64,000 nt of DNA from JAZDFC01 sp043808235 (GTDB taxonomy: Bacteria > Bacteroidota > Ignavibacteria > Ignavibacteriales > Melioribacteraceae): positions 124,001 to 188,000 of the forward strand of contig JAZDFC010000019.1 of assembly GCA_043808235.1 (NCBI GenBank). The letters run 5' to 3'. This document shows, in pieces, positions 1-8,279 of this stretch (position 1 is the first letter of the stretch; each line of letters starts with the position of its first letter). A program made the translations under genes and the position numbers. The notes beneath the pieces were generated by a model. It had not been told where the DNA came from. It did not search any database and was given only the letters and a program-made list of their open reading frames with translations.

Positions 1-1
1 C

Positions 2-1807
2 AATATGGGCGCGAGTAACGATAGGTTTTATTGGTTCGGCGCCGATGCGGGCGAGATGGATTATTATTTTATTTACGGTCCCGAAATAAAAAATGTCATT
101 TCAAATTACACAAAACTTACCGGAAGAATGGAACTCCCTCCAAAGTGGTCGCTCGGCTACCAGCAATCGCGGTGGAGTTATTATCCCGAATCGGAAGTTC
201 GAGACATCGCTGAGAACTTTCGCGAGAGAGGAATTCCATGCGATGTCATCTACCTCGATATTCATTACATGGACGGTTACAGAGTATTTACGTGGGACAA
301 AGAACGGTTCCCCCAGCCGGAAGAAATGTTATCGGATTTAGCAAGAGATGGTTTTAAAATCATTCCGATTATTGATCCAGGGGTTAAAGCTGATACAAAT
401 TATTTTGCCGCAAAAGACGGATTGAAGAAAAACGTTTTCGCAAAATATCCCGACGGAGAATTTTATAAAGGCGAGGTGTGGCCGTCGTGGGCTTACTTCC
501 CGGATTTCACAAAAAAAATAACACGTGATTGGTGGGGTGAAAAATTATCTGCATTAATGAAACAAGGAGTCGCGGGATTTTGGAATGACATGAATGAGCC
601 GGCAGTTTGGGGGCAGTCGTTTCCGGACATAGTTCAATTCGACGATAATGGTTTCGGCGCCGATCATCGAAAAATTCATAATGTGTTTGGATTGGAAATG
701 GCGCACGCCACCCGCGATGCAATTAATAAATATTCCGATCAAAGAAAATTTATACTAACACGTGCGGCTTTTGCTGGCGTTCAGCGATATGCAGCAGTTT
801 GGACTGGCGATAACGAAGCGACCGACGAGCATTTGATGCTTTCGTGTACTATGGCGCAAAATATGGGCTTAAGCGGATTATCATTTGTTGGTCCCGATGC
901 CGGTGGATTTATTGGCGATCCAACTCCGCGAATGTATGTTAGATGGATGGAACTCGGTGCGTTCACTCCGTTCTTCCGGGGTCATTCCGAAATCGGCGCG
1001 CGCGCAAAAGAACCGTGGGCATTTAATGAGTTTACGGAACGGCAGGTTAAAGAATTAATTCAACTACGTTACAGAATGATTCCATTTTGGTATAACGAAT
1101 TCTACAATTCTACCTTAACCGGGCTGCCGGTTTTACGGGCGATGTATTTAAATTTTCAGAAGGATGAAAATTGCTATTCTCGCGATGCTCAATTTCAATT
1201 TATGCTTGGCGAAAATATTCTTGTTGCGCCAGTGTTGAACCAATATGACGATTTCAAAAAATTCTATCTGCCTGAAGGAAAATGGTATGATATGACCAAT
1301 GAAGAGGTTGTCGATGGTGGAAAATGGATAGTGAAGGAAGCGCCAATCGACCGATTGCTTTGGTTTTTGAGGGAAGGTGGAATTATCCCGATGCAGGAAT
1401 CAATGAATTATATTGGTGAAAAAGAAGTTGATCAAATAGAGTTAACTGTATTTCCTTCAATATCATCGAAATTCTCACTTTATGAGGATGACGGGACTTC
1501 CTTCAAATACAAAAGCGGGGAATTCTCTTTTACTGAGTTCGATTTAATAGAAGATAAAAATAGTTTGGGTATAAAAATATTCAAATCAACTGCCGATTAT
1601 AAAACCGTAAACAGAAGTTATGTTCTAAAAATATTGGCGCAGGAAAAACCTGGTAAAATAACTGTCAACGACAGGGAAATATCCGAAACGAAATTTGATG
1701 ATTTGAAAAATTCGGCAGAGTGTTATTTTTACGATCAGATCAAAAAAATTATTTTTATTAAGACACCCGAATCGGTACGAATGGATGTCCGGATCGGGAC
1801 ATTATAA
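2..1807 (+). CDS. GH31 alpha-glucosidase (5' partial)
   Basis: Glycoside hydrolase family 31 enzyme that releases glucose from the non-reducing ends of alpha-glucans. The frame is open to the window edge, so the gene starts upstream and the N-terminal beta-sandwich is missing; 600 residues remain from the first internal Met (position 5). Visible catalytic-barrel landmarks, numbered from that Met: 'YMDGYRVFTW' (~88-97), the nucleophile Asp in 'WNDMNEP' (D195) and the acid/base Asp in 'WTGDN' (D269). The C-terminal 'SLYEDDGTSFKY' region is the usual GH31 beta-domain. Both catalytic Asp residues are intact. It lies 20 bp upstream of a pullulanase-like gene on the same strand, so the two probably form an alpha-glucan degradation operon. 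The exact substrate (maltose, isomaltose, xyloside) cannot be fixed from sequence, but alpha-glucosidase is the best fit. Confidence 0.93.
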   Translation, partial: NMGASNDRFYWFGADAGEMDYYFIYGPEIKNVISNYTKLTGRMELPPKWSLGYQQSRWSYYPESEVRDIAENFRERGIPCDVIYLDIHYMDGYRVFTWDKERFPQPEEMLSDLARDGFKIIPIIDPGVKADTNYFAAKDGLKKNVFAKYPDGEFYKGEVWPSWAYFPDFTKKITRDWWGEKLSALMKQGVAGFWNDMNEPAVWGQSFPDIVQFDDNGFGADHRKIHNVFGLEMAHATRDAINKYSDQRKFILTRAAFAGVQRYAAVWTGDNEATDEHLMLSCTMAQNMGLSGLSFVGPDAGGFIGDPTPRMYVRWMELGAFTPFFRGHSEIGARAKEPWAFNEFTERQVKELIQLRYRMIPFWYNEFYNSTLTGLPVLRAMYLNFQKDENCYSRDAQFQFMLGENILVAPVLNQYDDFKKFYLPEGKWYDMTNEEVVDGGKWIVKEAPIDRLLWFLREGGIIPMQESMNYIGEKEVDQIELTVFPSISSKFSLYEDDGTSFKYKSGEFSFTEFDLIEDKNSLGIKIFKSTADYKTVNRSYVLKILAQEKPGKITVNDREISETKFDDLKNSAECYFYDQIKKIIFIKTPESVRMDVRIGTL

Positions 1808-1827
1808 AAATTTAGAAAGAAGATTAT

Positions 1828-3945
1828 ATGAAAATCTCGAAAGTTATTTACCTGTTTGTTTACTTTTTATTCCAATTATTCCATTGCCAAAATTCAATAG
1901 GTGAAACATTGTACGTTTTAGATAAATCGACATCGGAAGTTTCTAAAAAGACTTCCTTTATAAAACAGAAACAATTAGACTCAGTTTATTCCTCAAAAAA
2001 ATTAGGCTCTTTCATTGAAGGAGATAAAACTCTTTTTAGATTGTTTGCACCCAATGCAACCGAAGTGATACTGCACGTTTATGATAATCCCCAGAACGAG
2101 ATATCCAGAAATTTCCCGATGACTCATGATAACGATGGTGTGTGGGAAGTTATAGTCGAGGAGAATCTTAAAGGAAAATATTACGGATACAGAGTTGCAC
2201 ACATTGATGATAAAGTGCCTATTGATTTTAAACCACTCTGCGTTGATCCTTACTCAAAAGCTGTGGCGACGTATAATACGTTCATGAATCCACGTAAGTC
2301 AATTGTGTACGATGAAAATTATAATTGGGAAAACGATTCATGGATTCAAAGAGACTGGCGTGATTTGATAATTTACGAAACGCATGTTCGAGACATGACC
2401 GCTCATCCGACATCCGGTTCAAAAAATCCCGGAACATACAAAGGATTAGTTGAAAAAGGAATTCCCGGCGGGATTGACTATATCAAATCGCTTGGAATAA
2501 ATACTGTTGAGCTTTTGCCTTCACAGGAATTTGGAAATATGGAAATTCCGTTCATGGATTCACTCGCTGGAAAATTTAACACATGGAATCCATACGAAAG
2601 AAATCATTGGGGATATATGACCGCCGCGTTTTTTGCCCCGGCAGCATACTACGCCGAAGATTGGAGCGGCTTAAAACGAAACACATGGATGGGAACGAGT
2701 GGCAATCAAGTAACCGAATTTAAAAACATGGTGAAGGCATTTCACAAAGAAGGTATTGCTGTTATTATGGATGTTGTCTATAACCATCTTTCGGAATACG
2801 AGATCGGGAATTTAAAACAGATTGATAAAGAATATTATTTCCGCTTGAATGAAGACGGCAGTTACATTGCGCAAAGCGGCTGCGGCAACGATCTAAAAAC
2901 GGAACGGCTGATGATGAGAAGGATGATTATCGAATCCATTTTGTTCTGGATGCATGAATATCACATTGACGGATTTAGATTTGATCTTGGAAAATTAATT
3001 GACTGGGAAACGATTGAAGACATCATTTATGAAGCGCAAAAAATTAATCCGAATGTTGTGTTTGTATGCGAACCATGGGGTGGCGGATATGACCCTCAAG
3101 GATTCTCCGTTCGCGGATGGGGTGCATGGAATGATCAAATAAGAAATGGAATAAAGGGTGAAAATCCTAATGATGGTTTAGGCTGGATTTTTGGAAATTG
3201 GTACGGCAACAATAGTATTCAGAGAATAAAAAGTTATGTTAACGGAACTCTCACGAGAGATTCGCTCGGATTGTTCCAAAAGAAAGAACATTCTGTAAAT
3301 TATCTCGAATCGCATGATGGATATACACTTGGTGATTTTATCCGCATCGGGACAGATGAAGTTGATAAAGAAGAAGTTATAGTTGATATCAATATAAATG
3401 CAGCAATCTCACCACATCAAATGAAGTTGAATAAACTCGGCGCATTGTTCTTGTTTACATCGCAGGGAATTACAATGATTCATTCCGGTCAGGAATTCGC
3501 TCGTTCAAAAGTAATTCCATTCGAGGTTACTGAACCGGATGAAGATAAAGGAATGATTGATCATAATACCTATAATAAAGATAATGCGGTGAACTACATT
3601 AATTATCATCATGCCGAGATAAATAAAGAGCTTGTTGATTATTACAAAGGATTGATCGCGCTTCGAAATGAATATAAAGCATTCCGTCATGCAAAGTACG
3701 AAAGTATTTTTTTCATTGAGAAAGAAGGAAATCAATTTGCATTGGGTTACGAACTGAATTCGGAAGGTCAACACTTCATAGTATTATTTAATGCAAATCC
3801 ATCCAGAGAAGAAATATTTGAATTGCCAAAGGGTAAATGGGAAATATTGGTGAACGAATCATCAGCCGGTATCGATCCCTTAAATACAGTTACGAAGAAA
3901 TATGTATTGCCGCCCACAACCGGCGCGGTTCTCAAATTAAAATAA
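1828..3945 (+). CDS. GH13 pullulanase/isoamylase-like debranching enzyme, exported
   Basis: Alpha-amylase superfamily (GH13) enzyme of 705 residues, probably cleaving alpha-1,6 branches. A hydrophobic N-terminus (1-25) looks like a signal peptide or anchor. A CBM48-like beta-sandwich follows (~60-165, 'FRLFAPNATEVILHVY'), then the (beta/alpha)8 barrel. GH13 regions are present: 'DVVYNH' (~315-320), 'GFRFDLG' with nucleophile D386, acid E415 in 'VCEPWGGG', and 'ESHD' (494-497) for the transition-state Asp. 'HWGYMTAAFFAP' (~260) sits where type I pullulanases carry YNWGYDP, so the signature is diverged. The short all-beta C-terminus is typical. It is 20 bp downstream of the GH31 gene and was likely co-transcribed with it. 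Family membership is firm; pullulanase versus isoamylase or another GH13 subfamily is inference. Confidence 0.88.
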   Translation: MKISKVIYLFVYFLFQLFHCQNSIGETLYVLDKSTSEVSKKTSFIKQKQLDSVYSSKKLGSFIEGDKTLFRLFAPNATEVILHVYDNPQNEISRNFPMTHDNDGVWEVIVEENLKGKYYGYRVAHIDDKVPIDFKPLCVDPYSKAVATYNTFMNPRKSIVYDENYNWENDSWIQRDWRDLIIYETHVRDMTAHPTSGSKNPGTYKGLVEKGIPGGIDYIKSLGINTVELLPSQEFGNMEIPFMDSLAGKFNTWNPYERNHWGYMTAAFFAPAAYYAEDWSGLKRNTWMGTSGNQVTEFKNMVKAFHKEGIAVIMDVVYNHLSEYEIGNLKQIDKEYYFRLNEDGSYIAQSGCGNDLKTERLMMRRMIIESILFWMHEYHIDGFRFDLGKLIDWETIEDIIYEAQKINPNVVFVCEPWGGGYDPQGFSVRGWGAWNDQIRNGIKGENPNDGLGWIFGNWYGNNSIQRIKSYVNGTLTRDSLGLFQKKEHSVNYLESHDGYTLGDFIRIGTDEVDKEEVIVDININAAISPHQMKLNKLGALFLFTSQGITMIHSGQEFARSKVIPFEVTEPDEDKGMIDHNTYNKDNAVNYINYHHAEINKELVDYYKGLIALRNEYKAFRHAKYESIFFIEKEGNQFALGYELNSEGQHFIVLFNANPSREEIFELPKGKWEILVNESSAGIDPLNTVTKKYVLPPTTGAVLKLK

Positions 3946-3951
3946 ATATTC

Positions 3952-3979
3952 GTAGAGACATGCCATGGCATGTCTCTAC
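3952..3979. repeat. REP-like palindrome, copy 1
   Basis: Perfect 28-bp palindrome, each arm 14 bp (gtagagacatgcca). It starts 6 bp after the pullulanase-like stop codon and ends 7 bp before the stop of the RAYT gene on the other strand. It belongs to a seven-copy family in the window that shares outer arms gtagagac/gtctctac. It could also end transcription of the convergent genes, but no T-run follows. Confidence 0.85.
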
Positions 3980-3986
3980 AGAGCAA

Positions 3987-4559
3987 TTAGATTTCCAAAT
4001 TATCCGGCATATTCTTTTCAATCTCCCATCTCAATGGGTTTTGTTCTCTATATTTTCTAATTCGAAATAATTCATCTTCATTACGGATTATCCGCTCAAA
4101 AAATCTTGGCTGCCATTTATTATTTGAAAAGCCATTCTTTTCAAATGACTTAGTAACAGAACCCTTAAAATGATTAACAATCATAGATAAAGAATTTTTT
4201 TCCGGTTTGCCGAATTTTCGTTCATTTTCTTCCAGTAAAGACTTGCCGCGGCAAGTCTCTACAATCTCGTTACTTGCTGTTTGTATGTTTGAATTAATAA
4301 TAATAATCCCATGCAAATAATTTGGCATGATGATATATTTATCCAATTCAACAATGGGATATTTTGCTGGAATCTCATTCCAAATAATACCTACAATTTT
4401 CCCCTTCATATTTAATAGCATTCTCCCGTTTACTACATCTCCGAAATGGCAAATATGATTCTGCGTATTTATTGTGACATAATACCACCATGGAGTGGTG
4501 TAATCCCAAGCTCGAAGTCGTATGGATTCGGTTCTGTATTTCCTTTTGTAAAGTGTCAT
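3987..4559 (-). CDS. REP-associated tyrosine transposase (RAYT, IS200-like Y1 family), HUH motif degraded
   Basis: Single-domain Y1 transposase of about 190 residues. Recognisable family blocks in order: 'WWYYVTINTQNHICHFG' near the N-terminus, 'VGIIWNEIPAKYPIVELDKY', 'IIMPNYLHGIIII', 'WQPRFFERIIRNEDEL' and 'RIRKYREQNPLRW'. The tyrosine four residues before the conserved NP matches the catalytic Tyr of RAYT proteins. The HUH metal site should read His-hydrophobic-His after MPN, but the codon is tat, giving Tyr-Leu-His, so metal binding is probably lost. An in-frame palindrome copy (4235-4262) encodes 'VETCRGKS' in a loop. I start at the ATG at 4559; the longer open frame begins inside the upstream palindrome. 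Substrate would be the palindrome family described here (inference). Confidence 0.82.
   Translation of the reverse strand: MTLYKRKYRTESIRLRAWDYTTPWWYYVTINTQNHICHFGDVVNGRMLLNMKGKIVGIIWNEIPAKYPIVELDKYIIMPNYLHGIIIINSNIQTASNEIVETCRGKSLLEENERKFGKPEKNSLSMIVNHFKGSVTKSFEKNGFSNNKWQPRFFERIIRNEDELFRIRKYREQNPLRWEIEKNMPDNLEI
4235..4262. repeat. REP-like palindrome, copy 2 (inside RAYT gene)
   Basis: 28 bp with arms gtaaagacttgccg and cggcaagtctctac, one mismatch in the outer arm. It lies within the RAYT coding sequence and is translated in frame as part of a loop between the HUH block and the conserved C-terminal block. Confidence 0.8.
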
Positions 4560-4575
4560 TTTTATGTAACCATTC

Positions 4576-4603
4576 GTAGAAACTTGCCGCGGCATGTCTC
4601 TAC
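4576..4603. repeat. REP-like palindrome, copy 3
   Basis: 28 bp with arms gtagaaacttgccg and cggcatgtctctac, carrying two mismatches. It starts 17 bp upstream of the RAYT start codon and ends 10 bp before the stop of the hybrid histidine kinase that follows. Confidence 0.75.
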
Positions 4604-4613
4604 AGATTTAAAT

Positions 4614-7600
4614 CTACAAGAACAAGGCTTTCTTTAGGGATTTTTCTACGGAGAATTTAAAGGTCATTAAATCGACGGGTTTATTAAAAATAAATTCAAC
4701 TCCGAGCTGTTTGTATTCCTCAATTAAATTTGCATCAAGGTCGCTGCTTAAAACCATAACAGGCGGTTTGTATTTTATCTCGGAAGAATTTAATTGCTTC
4801 ACAAATTCGTAACCATCCATTCCCGGCATTTTATGATCTGTAATTACCAACGCGGGCGGGGAATTTTTTACAATCTCCATTGCTTCGTTTCCGTTTTCCG
4901 CTTCGATAACGGAATAATCTGGAATAAGACTCTTTAATAATTTTGAATATAGCAGCCGGTCGGTTTTTGCATCATCCACCAATAAAATTCTTGACGACGA
5001 AACCGGTATTGTAAATTTGAATTCGGAACCTTTGCCAATTTCACTTTCAACCCAAATCTCGCCGCCGTGTTTCTGAATAATATCATGAACCAACGATAAG
5101 CCGAGACCGCTGCCTCTTTCGCCTGCAGTTCCGTTGGTTGTGAATTTTGCATCAATGCGGAATAATTTTTCCACATCCTCTGCGCGAATACCGGTACCGG
5201 TGTCCTTAACACAGAAGAGTATTTGCTTTTTACCCAACGATGGCGAGGAACTGATTATAATCGTACCTCCTGTACTGGTGAATTTGACTGCATTCGAGAT
5301 TAAATTAAGAAATGCTTGCAGTAAAAGATTTTCGTCGCCGTGAACATGTATATCGTCGCTTAAAGTAGATTCGATTGTAATGTTTTTTTTGATTGCATTT
5401 CCCGTTAACATCTGAATAGCCTTAACAACAATAAGCCGGGCATTGACCCTTTCCGGCTCAAATGTTATTCTGCCGGTTTGTAATCTCGTCCAATCAAGAA
5501 GTGAATTTACAAGCGATAACATATTTTTAGAAGATTCCTGAATGTACGTAATATACTGAACCTGCTTATCTTCGGGCAGATTTCTATCGGTCAATAATAA
5601 ATCCGTAAACCCAAGAATAGAACTAAATGGTGTGCGGAGATCGTGAGATACTATAGAAATAAATCTATCCTTTGTTTCGTTCATCTTTTTTAAATTGTCT
5701 GCTGATTTTTTCAATTCCTCTTCGGCACGTTTGCTTACCGAGATGTCGCTCACCAGTCCTACGATACGATAAATTGTACCGTTAGTATCGCGCAGTACAT
5801 TTATCTTATTTTTAATCCAGACAATGTTGCCCAGATTATTAAAAATTCTATATTCAATTTCGTCGAACGACCGACCGAGATCTCTGTATAATCTTTTCAA
5901 CTTTGTAAACACATTATGTAAATCGTTAGGATGGATAATTTTATACCAGAGATTGGATATGTTTAAAAGTTCATCCTTAGTATATCCAGTAATTCTTTTA
6001 ACGGCGTCGGTATAAAAAATAGTTTTTAATTTACCACCGCGTCTTTCCGCAACCCACATGAATTCGTTTATTATTTCGGCAATGCTTGTGTAACGTTCTT
6101 CTGACTCTTTAAATAATTGTGATTCCGTTTTTTGTTTCGAGATATCTTTGAAGAAGATGACAATAAAATTATGGTCTGCCGCCGAATATGAATTAAAAGT
6201 TGTCTTCGAAAAGAATATTTTTCCAAACTTGCCGATACATTTCAACTCTTCAATAATACGGGATCCATCCCGCATAAAAACAAAATCGATAAATTCTTTT
6301 CTCGAATCTATATCAATTAAGTCAGCTAACTGCTTCTCCTTCAGTTCTGCTAATTCGGACAATTCAAACATCGATAGGAAGTGGTTATTAACAAAAATTG
6401 TTTTCTCGTCTTCAAGCACAGCTATTCCGTCGCCCGAGTTTTCACATATGGAATTCAAAATCACTTTGTCTTTTTCAATGGCTTTTTGAACGGAAATGTC
6501 CGTCATCAAAATGCTATACTGCATCGCATCGGATTCACTCTTAGATGATAAAGAAACCTCGGCGCGAACAAAGATTTTCTCATTGTTTTTATCCACTAAG
6601 ATTAGTTCACGTGAAATCTTTCCTGAAGGATCGAAGTCTTTGAGTTCAAAACCGCCTTTGCTTATCACCTCCGGATCGATTAAATCTGAAAAATTAATTG
6701 AAGAAAACTCTTCGTTGGAGTATCCCAATTTTGATTGAAATGATATGTTCGAAAATAATATTTTACCCTCGGTGTCAAGAATGCAAATTAATTCCTCTGC
6801 CAATTCAACAAGATTTTCAAGAAATTTACTCTTCTCCTCAAGAAGCATTTTTGTTTGGATATCGTCTGTGACATTCGAACATACGAGCAGGATATTACGA
6901 TTTTCAATTGCTCCGGTTAGCGTCATTTTAACTGAATAGTATTCATACCTATTCGCTTCTATTGGTTCACTAATTACTCCGTTCCAAATTTTGTTTTGTT
7001 GAAGCAACTCCAGGGTTGTTTTGAATTTATCGGGGTTGAAAAATGTGAGCACATTTCCAACGAACTTTCCTATTACTTCGTTCTTCCCAAATCCGAATAT
7101 CTTTAAAGCAGAATCGTTCCAATAAATAATTCTTCCTTCCGGATCAAGCGCTACTATTGCATCGGGAAGAGAAGATGTGAGTCGAAAATATTTTCTCAAC
7201 TCGTTGTTTTCACTTTCGAGATTTATTCGCTCTCTAATTATGGAAGTTACATCCTTGAATAATACCACAAAGAACTGAACATTTTTAAATTTGTCTAAAA
7301 ACGGACAAATATTGGTGTTCATTATTCGATCTTTGTCATCAACTTTTAATGGAAGATCTGAAACTTTACCAAGACCGCTTTCAACTACTGAATCTATGAG
7401 GGCTGTAATTGACGATTGGGATTTTAATGAAAAATATCCTTCATTATCCCTTGAGAAATTCTCTTTCAAAAAGTCGGTAGAAATAAGTTGATCATGAGCA
7501 GGGAAAAATTTTATTATTCCTTCTGAATCTGCGATAAAAAAATAATCTGATATGTTCGAAAGGAAATCCGTGAAATATTTCGATCGGATAATTTTCTCGC

Positions 7601-7985
7601 GCTGAACTTCCAGACTAATCTGGATATCTTCAAGGATAATCACACCGCCCATAAACTGTCGATTTGCAAAGAAGGGTGCGCCTTTAACAACGACCGTGAT
7701 TTCACCGCCCGAAATTGTATTGAAAGTTTTTACTTCTTTCTCAAAACTTTCGCCGGATGAAAGTCTTTTCAATTCATAAAAAAGGTCGACATTTTCAAAA
7801 AGCGCTTCTTCGAGAATGTTTTTTTCGGTTAGGAAATCATTCTCGTTTTGCTTTAATACGCTGAAACGATAAAAATTTTCATTAATTAGTTTTACATTCC
7901 AGTCCGAATCAAATATTATAATTCCAAGCGGAATATTTTCAAAAAATTCGGTTAATGATAATTCTTCAATAGGAAATTGTACCAT
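4614..7985 (-). CDS. Hybrid sensor histidine kinase with multiple PAS domains and C-terminal receiver
   Basis: Cytoplasmic-looking sensor kinase of 1123 residues without an evident signal peptide or transmembrane segment. About six PAS-type modules occupy residues ~10-760; the last has a clear PAC motif ('WIKNKINVLRDTNG'). Then comes a dimerisation/phosphoacceptor helix with 'SHDLRTPFSSILGF' (His ~781), an ATPase domain with N-box 'NLISNAVKFTS', G1 'DTGTGI' and G2 'GSGLGLSLVHDII', and a REC domain (~997-1123) with 'LLVDDA', phospho-acceptor Asp ~1050 in 'VITDHKMPGMDG' and the conserved Lys in 'FNKPVD'. All phosphotransfer residues are present. No partner regulator is adjacent, so output is probably through the attached receiver and a distant phosphorelay (inference). 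Signals sensed are unknown. Confidence 0.93.
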   Translation of the reverse strand: MVQFPIEELSLTEFFENIPLGIIIFDSDWNVKLINENFYRFSVLKQNENDFLTEKNILEEALFENVDLFYELKRLSSGESFEKEVKTFNTISGGEITVVVKGAPFFANRQFMGGVIILEDIQISLEVQREKIIRSKYFTDFLSNISDYFFIADSEGIIKFFPAHDQLISTDFLKENFSRDNEGYFSLKSQSSITALIDSVVESGLGKVSDLPLKVDDKDRIMNTNICPFLDKFKNVQFFVVLFKDVTSIIRERINLESENNELRKYFRLTSSLPDAIVALDPEGRIIYWNDSALKIFGFGKNEVIGKFVGNVLTFFNPDKFKTTLELLQQNKIWNGVISEPIEANRYEYYSVKMTLTGAIENRNILLVCSNVTDDIQTKMLLEEKSKFLENLVELAEELICILDTEGKILFSNISFQSKLGYSNEEFSSINFSDLIDPEVISKGGFELKDFDPSGKISRELILVDKNNEKIFVRAEVSLSSKSESDAMQYSILMTDISVQKAIEKDKVILNSICENSGDGIAVLEDEKTIFVNNHFLSMFELSELAELKEKQLADLIDIDSRKEFIDFVFMRDGSRIIEELKCIGKFGKIFFSKTTFNSYSAADHNFIVIFFKDISKQKTESQLFKESEERYTSIAEIINEFMWVAERRGGKLKTIFYTDAVKRITGYTKDELLNISNLWYKIIHPNDLHNVFTKLKRLYRDLGRSFDEIEYRIFNNLGNIVWIKNKINVLRDTNGTIYRIVGLVSDISVSKRAEEELKKSADNLKKMNETKDRFISIVSHDLRTPFSSILGFTDLLLTDRNLPEDKQVQYITYIQESSKNMLSLVNSLLDWTRLQTGRITFEPERVNARLIVVKAIQMLTGNAIKKNITIESTLSDDIHVHGDENLLLQAFLNLISNAVKFTSTGGTIIISSSPSLGKKQILFCVKDTGTGIRAEDVEKLFRIDAKFTTNGTAGERGSGLGLSLVHDIIQKHGGEIWVESEIGKGSEFKFTIPVSSSRILLVDDAKTDRLLYSKLLKSLIPDYSVIEAENGNEAMEIVKNSPPALVITDHKMPGMDGYEFVKQLNSSEIKYKPPVMVLSSDLDANLIEEYKQLGVEFIFNKPVDLMTFKFSVEKSLKKALFL

Positions 7986-8279
7986 AATATTCTTTACATT
8001 TAATTATTCTCTCGCAAACAATATATGAAATAAAGCTCATTTTTAAAAGGAACACTCAACCATGCTTAATAAAAAGGTAACATAAAAAAATGCTAAAAAT
8101 CAAATATTGCTCGATAAGAAAATTGTTTTTTGAATTATAAATTTTTATTTTAAGCATGACTCAAAAAGAGTTTACAAATTTCCTTTTATTGTTTCCATTT
8201 CCGGGATCTTTTCAGAACGCTTGAAATTATTTGTCTCTATTTAAGAAGAATTCAATATAAATATTATTTTGGAGGCTCT

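Larger units (their letters stand above)
3952..4603 (-). mobile_element. REP-bounded RAYT unit (REPtron-like), probably inactive
   Basis: A single-gene unit: a Y1/RAYT-family transposase gene with a palindrome of the same family just beyond its stop codon (3952-3979) and another just upstream of its start (4576-4603). A third copy lies inside the gene (4235-4262). In other bacteria RAYT proteins process REP palindromes, and such gene-plus-palindrome units are thought to be the source of dispersed REPs. The left copy is perfect, the right copy has mismatches, and the transposase lacks one catalytic histidine, so this particular unit is likely dead. Confidence 0.7.
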
